DNA of 64,000 bases from Halobaculum rubrum (lineage in GTDB: Archaea; Halobacteriota; Halobacteria; Halobacteriales; Haloferacaceae): assembly GCF_019880225.1 (NCBI RefSeq), contig NZ_CP082284.1, positions 1,736,001 through 1,800,000 of the forward strand, given 5' to 3'. The notes below the pieces were generated by a model, which was not told the origin of the DNA, did not search any database, and saw only the letters and a list, made by a program, of their open reading frames with translations. Position numbers and translations under genes: made by a program. Of this stretch, positions 50,389-58,578 are shown piece after piece (the stretch's first letter is position 1; every line of letters starts with the position of its first letter).

Positions 50389-51294
50389 ATGATCGATCGA
50401 CTCCTCGGCAGGAGGCGCCTGAAGGAGCGCATCGCCGAGTTGGAGGGGGAGCGCGACGACGCGGTCGCGCGCATGGAGGCCGAGGAGCGGCGCCGCGGCG
50501 AGGCCGCACGCAAGCGGCAGGCGGCCGAGAAGCGCGTCAACGAGCTGGAGACGCGGGTGACGGAGCTGGAGGACCGGCTGGAGCGCGCGGCCGCGGAGGA
50601 CGCCGAGCGGTCCGTCGACTTCCGCCGCGTCGAGACGCTTCGCCCCGGCCGCCGCGACGAGGTGCTCTCGCGGCTTCGAAGCCTCGAAACCGAGCCGGAG
50701 GGCGCGCTCTCGGCGTTCGTCGCCGACGACGGCGACGTGCCCGACCCGGTCGCGGCGGCGCTCGGCGACCGCGCGTCGCTCGTGCGCCGGGCCGCGCCGA
50801 CGCTCGTGTACGCGGACGACGCGGGGGTGGTATCGTGCGCGCTCGCGCCGGCGCTCGACCCCGAGCCGTTCTGCGAGTGGACGGACGGCTTCCGTGTCGA
50901 TGACGCGTGGTTCCGCCCGACGGGACGGTTCGCGTTCGGGCTCGTCCGCTCGGACACGTTCGGGCTCGGGGTGTACGAGGGCGACGAGCGCGTCGACCTG
51001 CGGACGGTCCGGACGGACGTGATGGACGAGCACGACAAGGGTGGCTTCTCGCAGGCGCGCTACGAGCGGCTCCGCGAGGAGCAGATCGACGAGCACCTCG
51101 ACGAGTGTCGGGAGGCGCTTGCGGAACTGCCCGCGGATCTGGATCGGGTGGTGTTGGTGGGCGATCGCGGCGTGGTGAACCGGCTGGAGGGGAACGCCGA
51201 CCGGACGGCGTCGAGCGACGCGACCGGGAAGCCGGAGGCGGCGCTGGAGGAGGCGTTCGCGGAGTTCTGGACGGTTCGGCTGCGGCTGATCTGA
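50389..51294 (+). CDS. Vms1/Ankzf1-type (VLRF1-domain) peptidyl-tRNA hydrolase-like protein
   Basis: 301 aa from the ATG at 50389. The first ~70 residues are a coiled coil (LKERIAELEGERDDAVARM). The C-terminal half has the eRF1/VLRF1 fold; its catalytic-loop region reads DEHDKGGFSQARYERLREEQ, with a Gln in the GGxSQ position where Vms1-like proteins cleave nascent-chain tRNA. Relatives act in ribosome-associated quality control. TTTTTGCC about 25-30 nt before the ATG is TATA-like. The function in archaea is inferred from the family only. Confidence 0.75.
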   Translation: MIDRLLGRRRLKERIAELEGERDDAVARMEAEERRRGEAARKRQAAEKRVNELETRVTELEDRLERAAAEDAERSVDFRRVETLRPGRRDEVLSRLRSLETEPEGALSAFVADDGDVPDPVAAALGDRASLVRRAAPTLVYADDAGVVSCALAPALDPEPFCEWTDGFRVDDAWFRPTGRFAFGLVRSDTFGLGVYEGDERVDLRTVRTDVMDEHDKGGFSQARYERLREEQIDEHLDECREALAELPADLDRVVLVGDRGVVNRLEGNADRTASSDATGKPEAALEEAFAEFWTVRLRLI

Positions 51295-51411
51295 GTCGGG
51301 CAGATCGGTCGGGTTCGTGGTCGGTGCCGTCGTAGTCGGATCGGAGACGGGGTTCCTGACTGACGTGGAGACCGCCGCGGAAGCCCCTGCGGACGTTCTG
51401 ATCTCGCCGAC

Positions 51412-52665
51412 TCAACAGGAACAGTAGTACTCTCGATCGGTGAACTCCCCGGTGAGGTACTTCACCGCGGGCGCCGGGTCGCTCGGGCGGTACAGCCCGG
51501 TCGTCAGCTCCCCCTCGCGCTCGAACTCGCCGGAGAACAGGCTCGCCCAGTCGTCGTCGGAGAGCACGTCCCAGAACGCCTCGTCGGTGAGGCACCGCTG
51601 TATGTAGTCCGGGAGGTACGTCCAGCGCGCGTCCTGCGGGCCGTCGACCGCCGTCTCGGCCTCGTACTCCGCGTCGTCGACGGCGTCGGCGTAGGCGGCC
51701 ATCGGGAGGTTCGCCCCGGCGGCGACGGGCATGGAGATCCACTTCCACGGCCGCGTGTTCACGTCGAGCAGCACGTACTCCTCGCGGTCGGCGTCGTACA
51801 CGAACTCCGACTCGCTGATGCCGTGGTACCCCGTCTCCTCCAGCACCGCGAGGGCGTGCTCGCGGACGGCGGGCTCCTCGATACGCTCGACCAGACAGGA
51901 GGTCCCGAACGCGGGGAACCGGACGGCGGCGTTGCCGACGACCGCGACCGGGTCGCGGTCGGCGGACTCCGGCGGCATGTAGCTCGCGAGCGAGGTGTCC
52001 CGCCCCACCTCGACGTTCACCTTCTCCTGCGCGAGCACCGTCGCGTCGTACTCTTCGGCCTCGGCGACCACGTCCGCGAACTCCCCGCGGTCGGCCACCT
52101 CGATGACGTTGGTTCCGAACGCCTCCTCGAACTTCCGCTTGTGCGCGGGCTTGACGACGAACGGGAACGAGAGCGCCTCGATGACCGCCTCAACTCCGTG
52201 CTCGCCCACCTCGTACGTCTCGGGGTACGGCACCCCGAGGTCCTCACACAGCGCGTAGAGGTTCGCCTTGTCGAGCACACGCTCGACGCCCGCGAGATCC
52301 GAGAACGGCAGGCGGACGCCCGCGGGCTCCGTCTCGGCGAACCCGCGAACCCACTCGTCCATGCAGGCGAACGCGACCGGGTCGTGATCGAGGGCGTCGG
52401 CGACCCGCTCGACGTCCGCGCGGAAGCCGTCGGCGTCGTCCAGCGGGTAGGTGACCTGCCCGGCGTGGTCCACCGCCTCGGAGGGCGGCGCGAGTCCGGT
52501 GTCGGTGCGATCCAGCGCGATCACGGGCACGTCGTGTGCCGAGAGCGCGCGGGCGACGCTCACCCCGGTGATGTGCGCGTTGGCAACCAGCGCCGGCGGG
52601 CGGTCGAAGTCGGCGTCCGCCAGCGCCGCGACGAGCGCGTCGGTGTCGTGAACGGTGTCGGCCAT
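51412..52665 (-). CDS. ATP-grasp carboxylate-amine ligase-like protein
   Basis: 417 aa from the ATG at 52665. A pre-ATP-grasp N-terminus (ALVANAHITGVSVARALSAHDV) is followed by LDKANLYALCEDLGVPYPETY, the ATP-binding FPFVVKPAHKRKFEEAFGTN, and the Mg-binding YVLLDVNTRPWKWISMPVAAG. The C-terminus ends YYCSC. It belongs to the same superfamily as the truncated gene at 1-588. Haloarchaeal relatives occur in surface-glycan loci, but the reaction is unknown. Confidence 0.83.
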   Translation of the reverse strand: MADTVHDTDALVAALADADFDRPPALVANAHITGVSVARALSAHDVPVIALDRTDTGLAPPSEAVDHAGQVTYPLDDADGFRADVERVADALDHDPVAFACMDEWVRGFAETEPAGVRLPFSDLAGVERVLDKANLYALCEDLGVPYPETYEVGEHGVEAVIEALSFPFVVKPAHKRKFEEAFGTNVIEVADRGEFADVVAEAEEYDATVLAQEKVNVEVGRDTSLASYMPPESADRDPVAVVGNAAVRFPAFGTSCLVERIEEPAVREHALAVLEETGYHGISESEFVYDADREEYVLLDVNTRPWKWISMPVAAGANLPMAAYADAVDDAEYEAETAVDGPQDARWTYLPDYIQRCLTDEAFWDVLSDDDWASLFSGEFEREGELTTGLYRPSDPAPAVKYLTGEFTDREYYCSC

Positions 52666-52824
52666 GCGCGGCCGTTCGAGCGAGCAGGCTAAAGGCCCCC
52701 GTTCGGCGGCGTCGACTGCCGGCGCCGGCGACGGTCCGTCGGTTCCACCGTCGTTCGGACGCGGCGACGCCGGTCCGGTGTCGCGAGCGCGCCGCTTATC
52801 CGAGCGCCGACCCTCCGAACGGGC

Positions 52825-53412
52825 ATGAGCGACACCGACGACGGGTCCCCGGCCGACGGCGACTCCGGAGGCGACGCCGATATCGACGACGACGGCACTG
52901 ACGACCCCGCCCTCTCCCGACGCGTCCGACGCGCCGCCCGCGATCACGACGCCGTCGACGACGACGGCCCGGACGGCACGCTCGCGGTCACCTCCACGCC
53001 GTTCGACGCCGTGCTCGCCGTCGCCGAGGCCGACGACGGCCGCGTCGAGTTCGACGTGACCGTCTCCGTGCCGACTCTCTCGGCCGTCGCCGAGGACGAG
53101 GTCGCCGACGTGGTCGAGGACGGCTGGCTCGACACCTTCGAGCGCCGGATCGTGTCCGTCGGCGACGTGACCGCCGCCGGCCACGATCTCGATCCGGCCG
53201 TCGAGCGCGACGGCGACGAGGTGACGGTTACGGAGTCGATCCGGGACGTGAACGAGCGCCGCGGCCTGAACGACGCGGTCGCGATCGTCGACTTCGTCGA
53301 GGGGACGTACGTCCAAGGCGTGATACCGGGGTACGAGTACGGCGAGCCCGTGACGGGGCTCATCAGCAGCGCGCGTGCGGCCGGCGGCGACGAGGGCGAC
53401 GGCGTGTTCTGA
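52825..53412 (+). CDS. Haloarchaeal DUF5813-like protein
   Basis: 195 aa. After an acidic disordered stretch of ~30 residues comes RRVRRAARDHDAVDDDGP, then a beta-rich domain (FDAVLAVAEADDGRVEFDVTV, TYVQGVIPGYEYGEPV). I associate this pattern with DUF5813, a conserved haloarchaeal family of unknown function. No catalytic signature is seen. Confidence 0.75.
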   Translation: MSDTDDGSPADGDSGGDADIDDDGTDDPALSRRVRRAARDHDAVDDDGPDGTLAVTSTPFDAVLAVAEADDGRVEFDVTVSVPTLSAVAEDEVADVVEDGWLDTFERRIVSVGDVTAAGHDLDPAVERDGDEVTVTESIRDVNERRGLNDAVAIVDFVEGTYVQGVIPGYEYGEPVTGLISSARAAGGDEGDGVF

Positions 53413-53451
53413 GGCGGTTCGGAAACGTTCTGCCGGTCCGGTTCCCGACCG

Positions 53452-53682
53452 TCACCCCATCGCGATGTACGTCTGTGTGGTCTCTACACCGGAGATCCCT
53501 TGGATCCCATCGGCGGCGACGAGCTTCACGTCGGCCGGCTCGTCCACGTCGACCTTGACGACGAAGTCCATGTCGCCGGCGACGATGTGCGCCTCGGCGA
53601 CGCCGTCGAGATCGAGGATGGACTCGCGGATGCGGTCGGCGTCGCCGGAGGCGGCCTTCACCATCACGTACGCGACGACCAT
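53452..53682 (-). CDS. Stand-alone Lrp/AsnC RAM (ligand-binding) domain protein
   Basis: 76 aa: only the alpha-beta-beta-alpha-beta RAM domain of Lrp/AsnC regulators (VVAYVMVKAASGDADRIRES, GVAEAHIVAGDMDFVVKVDV, GISGVETTQTYIAMG). There is no DNA-binding helix-turn-helix. It may oligomerise and sense an amino acid or similar ligand. The ATG is the base after the trkA stop codon, so the two are co-translated. A paralogue lies on the other side of trkA at 54470. Confidence 0.9.
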   Translation of the reverse strand: MVVAYVMVKAASGDADRIRESILDLDGVAEAHIVAGDMDFVVKVDVDEPADVKLVAADGIQGISGVETTQTYIAMG

Positions 53683-54387
53683 TCAGGCACCACCCCCCGC
53701 GCTCGCGGCCGAGGCGAGCGTCTCGCCGGCGTCGTCGCCGACCAACAGCCTCCGCACGTCGTCGAGCACGTCGAAGTCCGCGAGGACGGCGACGCGGTCA
53801 CCCGTCTCCAGCGAGTTGTCAGGCAGCGGGATCCCCATCGGCTCGTCGCGTTTGCCGAACGCCAGCAGCCGCGCGTTCGCGGGCAACTCGACCTCCGAGA
53901 GCGTGTATCCGCGCATCGGCGACTCCTCGGGGATCGTGAACAGCAGCACTTGGAGGTGTTCGGCGATGTCGGCGATCGCCTGGATGTTGCCGCCCAGCAA
54001 CGCGTTCTTCGCGCCGATGGCGCCCAGCCGCTCGGGGTAGATGATCTCGTCGACCTCGTCGGCGTACTTCCGGTAGATCTCCTCGCGGTAGTCCTCGTCG
54101 ATACGCATCACGGTGCGGCAGCCGTGGTGCTTCGCGATCATGCACGCCGCGAAGTTCGCGTTCAGGTCGCTCGTCAGCGCTCCGACGGCGTCCGCACGCT
54201 CGACGGCCGCCTTCGCCAGCACGTCCTCGCGCGAGCCGTCGCCCTCGACGACGCTGAAGCCGCCGGCGCGGGCTCGGTCCGCCCGATCGGCGTCGCGCTC
54301 GACGACCGTCACGTCGTGGCCCTCCTCGTGGAGCACCCGCGCCGTGCGCAGACCGACGCGGCCCCCTCCGATGACAATGAAACGCAT
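53683..54387 (-). CDS. trkA: TrkA-family potassium-channel regulatory protein
   Basis: 234 aa. An RCK_N NAD(H)-binding domain opens with FIVIGGGRVGLRTARVLHEEG, with VVERDADRA for the adenosine ribose. GNIQAIADIAEHLQVLLF leads to an RCK_C domain (ELPANARLLAFGKRDEPMGIPL). It is the cytoplasmic gating subunit of Trk/Ktr K+ transporters, which matter in halophiles that accumulate KCl. No TrkH membrane subunit is nearby. Confidence 0.92.
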   Translation of the reverse strand: MRFIVIGGGRVGLRTARVLHEEGHDVTVVERDADRADRARAGGFSVVEGDGSREDVLAKAAVERADAVGALTSDLNANFAACMIAKHHGCRTVMRIDEDYREEIYRKYADEVDEIIYPERLGAIGAKNALLGGNIQAIADIAEHLQVLLFTIPEESPMRGYTLSEVELPANARLLAFGKRDEPMGIPLPDNSLETGDRVAVLADFDVLDDVRRLLVGDDAGETLASAASAGGGA

Positions 54388-54469
54388 GTGCTATCAATTA
54401 CCACGGGGCAATATAACGCTACCTCCGGATCGCAGGAACGCTTTTTACTGTGGTACATGTTCACACACT

Positions 54470-54706
54470 ATGGTTCACGCGTTCGTGATGGTGAAGGTGA
54501 GCGGGGACGCGGACACGTCGGCCGTCGCCGACGCGATCTCCGGGGTCGAGACCGTGACGGAGGCGCACGTCGTCGCGGGCGACTTCGACGTGGTCGCGGA
54601 GGTCGACGCGCCCGACATGTACACCGTGCTCGACACCGTCGCCGACGCGGTCCGCGGCGTCGACGGTGTCATCGACACGCGGACGTACGTGTCGATGACG
54701 GAGTGA
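54470..54706 (+). CDS. Stand-alone Lrp/AsnC RAM domain protein (divergent copy)
   Basis: 78 aa from the ATG at 54470: VHAFVMVKVSGDADTSAVAD, TEAHVVAGDFDVVAEVDAP and IDTRTYVSMTE. It aligns end to end with the 76-aa protein at 53452 and also lacks a DNA-binding domain. It is divergent from trkA across 82 bp. CTTTTTACTG about 25-30 nt before the ATG is TATA-like, so trkA and this gene probably share a regulatory region. Confidence 0.9.
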   Translation: MVHAFVMVKVSGDADTSAVADAISGVETVTEAHVVAGDFDVVAEVDAPDMYTVLDTVADAVRGVDGVIDTRTYVSMTE

Positions 54707-54740
54707 GCGGCCGAACCTGGAGGAACCGAGCGGGCGTGGG

Positions 54741-55802
54741 CTATCGATCCAGCTCGTACGTCTCGGGGTGCTCGTCGGCGACCGCGCGGGCAGCCTCGCG
54801 CTGTCGACGCACGTCCGCGGGGAGATCCTCGGACAGCGAGTCGAACATGTCCTCCGGCTCCGGTCGCGGCACCGACTCGGCGGTCTCGACGGCCTCGCCG
54901 AGTTCGTCGTTCGCCGCGTCGGTGACTTCCTCGAGGAAGCCGTCGTCGACGATCCCCTGCTCGCGGCACCACTCGGCGAACCGGTCGAGCGGGTCGCGCA
55001 CGCGCCACGCCGGCAGGTCCGGGTCGCCGTCGCGGTACTGGCTCGGGTCGTCGGCGGTGGTGTGGGCGCCCCGTCGGTAGGTGAGCGCCTCCACGAGCAC
55101 CGGGTCGCCGTCGCGGGCGCGCTCCAGCGCGTTCTCGACGACCGCCCGCGTGGCGAGCGGGTCGTTGCCGTCGACCCGGACGCCCTCGATGCCGTAGGCG
55201 TCGGCCTTGACCGCGATCGACTCGCTGGCGGTCTGCCGCTCGCGGGGCAGCGAGATGGCCCAACCGTTGTTCTCACAGAAGAAGACGGTCGGGGCGTCGA
55301 ACACGCCCGCGAAGTTCAGCCCCTCGTGGAAGTCGCCCTCCGAGGTCGCGCCGTCGCCGAAGCAGACCAGACTCGCCCAGTCCTCGTCCGCGTAGGTCGC
55401 CGCCATCCCCGCGCCGGCGGCGTGCGGGATCTGGCTGGCGATGGGTACCGCCTGCGGGAAGACGGGGACGTCGTGGTCGGAGTGGTACTCGGGGAAGCCG
55501 CGCCGAAACAGCAGGATGTCGCTCATCGGGACGCCGCGGGCTATCTGGAGGGCGTTCGACCGGTAGGTGGGGAACAGGTGATCCTCGGGCGCCATCGCGT
55601 GGGCGGCGCCGACCTGCGCGGCCTCCTGGCCCTCGAACGGCGGGTAGCCGCTCATCCACCCGCGCCGCTGGAGGGCGAGCGCGCGCTCGTCGAACCGGCG
55701 GGTGCGGACGATGTCGCGCAGTGCCGCGCGGGCGTCCTCGGCGTCGAAGCGGGTTTCGTCGAGGTCGCGCGTCCCGACGATCCGCGTCACGTCGTCGCTC
55801 AT
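54741..55802 (-). CDS. 2-oxoacid dehydrogenase E1 component, alpha subunit
   Basis: 353 aa from the ATG at 55802. The thiamine-diphosphate motif is ASLVCFGDGATSEGDFHEGL through FFCENNGWAI (GDG...NN). YRSNALQIARGVPMSDIL and TYRRGAHTTADDP are conserved in pyruvate and branched-chain oxoacid E1-alpha. Haloarchaea have several such genes and generally make acetyl-CoA with ferredoxin oxidoreductases, so the substrate is uncertain. The E1-beta, E2 and E3 genes normally adjacent are absent here. Confidence 0.88.
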   Translation of the reverse strand: MSDDVTRIVGTRDLDETRFDAEDARAALRDIVRTRRFDERALALQRRGWMSGYPPFEGQEAAQVGAAHAMAPEDHLFPTYRSNALQIARGVPMSDILLFRRGFPEYHSDHDVPVFPQAVPIASQIPHAAGAGMAATYADEDWASLVCFGDGATSEGDFHEGLNFAGVFDAPTVFFCENNGWAISLPRERQTASESIAVKADAYGIEGVRVDGNDPLATRAVVENALERARDGDPVLVEALTYRRGAHTTADDPSQYRDGDPDLPAWRVRDPLDRFAEWCREQGIVDDGFLEEVTDAANDELGEAVETAESVPRPEPEDMFDSLSEDLPADVRRQREAARAVADEHPETYELDR

Positions 55803-55918
55803 GGCTCCACTTGTCGCGGCATCCGGCATAAATTGCGGCGGGACGGCGGCGTCTCGACCGCCAGGCGGCGACTCGCCGCCCCCGACAGGCCAAAGAGCGC
55901 CCGACCCCTAAGCGGGGT

Positions 55919-56233
55919 ATGGTCTCTGCGCTCGCGCTCGTGCTCACCGTCGTCGCGCTCGCGGTGAACACGCTCGTCGTCGCGGTGCTCTCGCGCTTCT
56001 TCCGGATCCGGCTGAAGACGCAGTGGGGGTGGGTGACGTACACGATGCTCGTCTCGCCGGTCGTCCTGGTCGTGCTCGGACTCGTACAGGGGTCGGTGAT
56101 CCCGCCCCTGTTCGAGGGCGCTGCGGGGCTGTTCCTCGCGGTCTTCGTGGGGGTTCCGCTCGCGCTCGGCTTCACGATCGATCTGCTGTACGTTCCGCCG
56201 CCCGAGGAGTACGACCTCCCGGCGGCGGAGTAG
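55919..56233 (+). CDS. Small membrane protein with three helices (haloarchaeal)
   Basis: 104 aa. Helices are near residues 4-25, 40-60 and 66-92 (ALALVLTVVALAVNTLVVAVL, MLVSPVVLVVLGLVQG, FLAVFVGVPLALGFTIDLLYV), followed by a short acidic tail PPPEEYDLPAAE. A conserved RFFRIRLKTQWGWVTYT loop connects the first two. The family is of unknown function. Confidence 0.75.
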   Translation: MVSALALVLTVVALAVNTLVVAVLSRFFRIRLKTQWGWVTYTMLVSPVVLVVLGLVQGSVIPPLFEGAAGLFLAVFVGVPLALGFTIDLLYVPPPEEYDLPAAE

Positions 56234-56273
56234 CCGCCCGCTCTCCCCGCTCTCTCGCCGTTCCGGACTCGGC

Positions 56274-57137
56274 TCAGGGGGCGCTCTCGGTTTCCGCTTC
56301 CGTCTCCCCGTCCGCGCCCGCGTCGAGGGCTTCGTCGACCCACGCCGGCGGCCTCGCGTCGGTGTCGCCGGTCGTCACGCGGAAGCGCTCGACGACGGTC
56401 GCGGTGACCGAGTCGGTCCCGGTTCCGTACGTCGCGGTGTAGCGGAGCTCGTACCCGCGGACGATCCCGGCCTCGGTGACGTACGCCGTGGCGCTGAAGT
56501 TCTCAACCCGGACCCCGCTCCGGTTGAGCCGTTCGTGTTCGGCGGCGAGCACGAACAGTCGCTCGCCGGCGACGGCGACCGTGCCGGTGGGTCGAACGTC
56601 CGTTCCGTCGAACGCGGCGAGCACCTGTTCCTCCCCGCTGTCGTCGGTGTTGGCGATCGTCGGCGGCTCGCCCGGAACTCCCCGATAGCTGACCGCGCCG
56701 TCGTCGTCGACCGTTCGCAGCGCCGTGACGCTCCCGTTCGTCCAGAACGCGAACGCCCGGATCGGCGGCCCGTTCGCTCCCGGCAGGCTTCCGTTTCGGA
56801 CGTAGTCGCCTCCGAGTCGGCCGCCCGCCTGCTCGATGACGCTGTGGCGCGTCGACAGCGTCGTCCCGTTGGCCGCGACGACGGTCCGCCGGAACCGGAC
56901 GGTCGAGTTCACGTCACGGAGCGCCCGGTCGTGACTCGCTGCGAGCGTCGGTACGTCGACGGCGTCGGTCGCGACGCCGGGCGGGTAGCCCGGCTCGGGC
57001 GTCGGCGTCGGCGACGCGGTCGGCGTGGTCGCGAGCGCGGGATTCACCGTCCGGCCGCCGTCGCCGCCGCCCCCGGCGCCGCAGCCGGCGAGGAGGACGG
57101 CGAACGCGAGCGCGAGCGTGAGGACGGGGCGTCGCAT
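56274..57137 (-). CDS. Haloarchaeal lipoprotein (DUF7537-like)
   Basis: 287 aa. A Sec-type signal with lipobox (LALAFAVLLAGCGAG) is followed by a Gly/Thr/Pro linker. The body carries LAASHDRALRDVNSTVRFRR, TRHSVIEQAGGRLGGDY and ENFSATAYVTEAGIVRGYEL, a pattern common to a large haloarchaeal family of outer-surface lipoproteins. No function is known. Confidence 0.78.
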   Translation of the reverse strand: MRRPVLTLALAFAVLLAGCGAGGGGDGGRTVNPALATTPTASPTPTPEPGYPPGVATDAVDVPTLAASHDRALRDVNSTVRFRRTVVAANGTTLSTRHSVIEQAGGRLGGDYVRNGSLPGANGPPIRAFAFWTNGSVTALRTVDDDGAVSYRGVPGEPPTIANTDDSGEEQVLAAFDGTDVRPTGTVAVAGERLFVLAAEHERLNRSGVRVENFSATAYVTEAGIVRGYELRYTATYGTGTDSVTATVVERFRVTTGDTDARPPAWVDEALDAGADGETEAETESAP

Positions 57138-57218
57138 ACCTCCTACACGGGGCCGCGGCGAATAAGTGCCGACGGTGCCGGCGATCGGACCGGACCCGGG
57201 ATCGAGGACGGTCCCCGA

Positions 57219-57827
57219 TCAGCGCTCGGGTTGGTCGCCGTGTGCTTCGACGAGTCGCTCGACGGTGTCCTCGACGGCGTCGAGCACTTCCTCGGGCGAG
57301 CGGTCGGCGTCGACGCGGACGAACCGCTCGGGCTCGGCGTCGATCAGCCGCTCGTAGTTCGACTGCACCTCCGCGAGAAACGAGGCGCGCTCGTACTTGT
57401 CTGTCGCGCCGGCGCGCGCGGCCGCCGTCTCCGGGTCGACGTCTAGGTAGATCGTCGCGTCCGGCTCGCGCGTGAACGCGCCGTGGATGCCGCGGATGTA
57501 TTCGAGCGGACGCTGGAGGTCGGAGTCGGCCAGAGTGGCGGCCTGGTAGGCGTACCGCGAGTCGGTGTAGCGGTCGGAGACCACCAGATCGCCGTCGGAA
57601 AGCGCCGGGCGAACCACCCGCGAGAGGTGGTCCGCGTGGTCGGCGATGTAGAGGAACAGCTCGGCCAGCGGGTCGGCGTCGTCTCCGTCGATCGACCGGT
57701 AGACGGCGTCGCCGTACCACGAGTCGGTCGGCTCGCGAGTGAACGTGGCGTCGGGGTGGACGTGGCGGAGGGCCTCCCAGGCGGTGGTCTTCCCGCTCCC
57801 GTCGAGCCCTTCGAGCGTGAGGAGCAT
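57219..57827 (-). CDS. tmk: Thymidylate kinase
   Basis: 202 aa. The P-loop is [20 protein letters not shown], the DRY motif is [19 protein letters not shown], and the LID region follows [22 protein letters not shown]. It phosphorylates dTMP to dTDP. It belongs to the same nucleotide-supply theme as the nearby nrdJ gene, though on the opposite strand and 750 bp apart. Confidence 0.95.
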   Translation of the reverse strand: MLLTLEGLDGSGKTTAWEALRHVHPDATFTREPTDSWYGDAVYRSIDGDDADPLAELFLYIADHADHLSRVVRPALSDGDLVVSDRYTDSRYAYQAATLADSDLQRPLEYIRGIHGAFTREPDATIYLDVDPETAAARAGATDKYERASFLAEVQSNYERLIDAEPERFVRVDADRSPEEVLDAVEDTVERLVEAHGDQPER

Positions 57828-57904
57828 CTGTTGATCCGTGGTGCTCGCGCCGGGGGCTTACCGCTTGCGTGTCGCGTGTCCCAGTCGGAGAGCCATCCGA
57901 CGGC

Positions 57905-58123
57905 TCACACGAGGAACGTCGTCACGAAGAGGAACACTCCGACGGCGAGTGCCGCGATCAGGGCCAGCCGCCAAGCGAAGCTGAGGACGATCCGCCCGAC
58001 GAACAGGACGACCAGGAAGCCGACCAGCGCGAGGAAGACCGTTCCGAGCGTCGAATCGAGCGGTCCGGGCAGCTGGAGCAGTGCGGCAGCGGCGGCGAAC
58101 GCGAGGGTGTTCACGACGGTCAC
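57905..58123 (-). CDS. Small two- or three-helix membrane protein
   Basis: 72 aa, nearly all hydrophobic: NTLAFAAAAALLQLPGPLDS, TVFLALVGFLVVLFVGRIVL and LALIAALAVGVFLFVTTFLV. Haloarchaea often carry such a protein near tmk. Function is unknown. Confidence 0.7.
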   Translation of the reverse strand: MTVVNTLAFAAAAALLQLPGPLDSTLGTVFLALVGFLVVLFVGRIVLSFAWRLALIAALAVGVFLFVTTFLV

Positions 58124-58578
58124 GGTTCCGCCTACTCATCCGACCGTGGTATCCCTTTCCCCACGTGTCAGACGATCCTCCCACCTCCGAGCGACGAACC
58201 GAACGGTCGACGCCGGACTGCCGTCGCGCCGACTCTCGCTCACGAAGACACGACCGTGCACGGACACGATCGTGCCCGTTTGCGCCGTCCCCCGGTTCCC
58301 GCTCCGCTCCGATCGTTGATCACTTTCACTCCGCTCTGAACATCCTTATACCGCCGCTCGCACAACGTTCATACGGACCCGATCGACCGGGCTCAGGCTC
58401 ATATCGATAAGCCACGCCTACATCAAGCTCGTTTGAATTAGTACAAGCCTATCGGAATCCGCGCCGTTTATGAGCGTGGGTCCGGTACCGAACGTCCGTC
58501 CGAACCCACAATGCAACGCCACGCTATCCACACCGAACTCTGTCGATCTGTCGGCGAAAAGCGGGGGGTGCGCGACGA
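58124..58578. other. 455-bp region upstream of nrdJ
   Basis: No gene is supported. CATCCTTATACC (about 58341-58352) and TTTGAATTAGTAC (about 58432-58444) are TATA-like. An imperfect stem, GTGGGT with ACCCAC (58476-58509), lies about 70 nt before the nrdJ ATG. The long leader could hold a regulatory RNA, but I could not find the conserved motifs of a cobalamin riboswitch. Confidence 0.45.

Noticed and set aside
58124-58578. Cobalamin riboswitch upstream of nrdJ
   Set aside because: Expected conserved motifs were not found; only an imperfect stem and TATA-like sites are visible.
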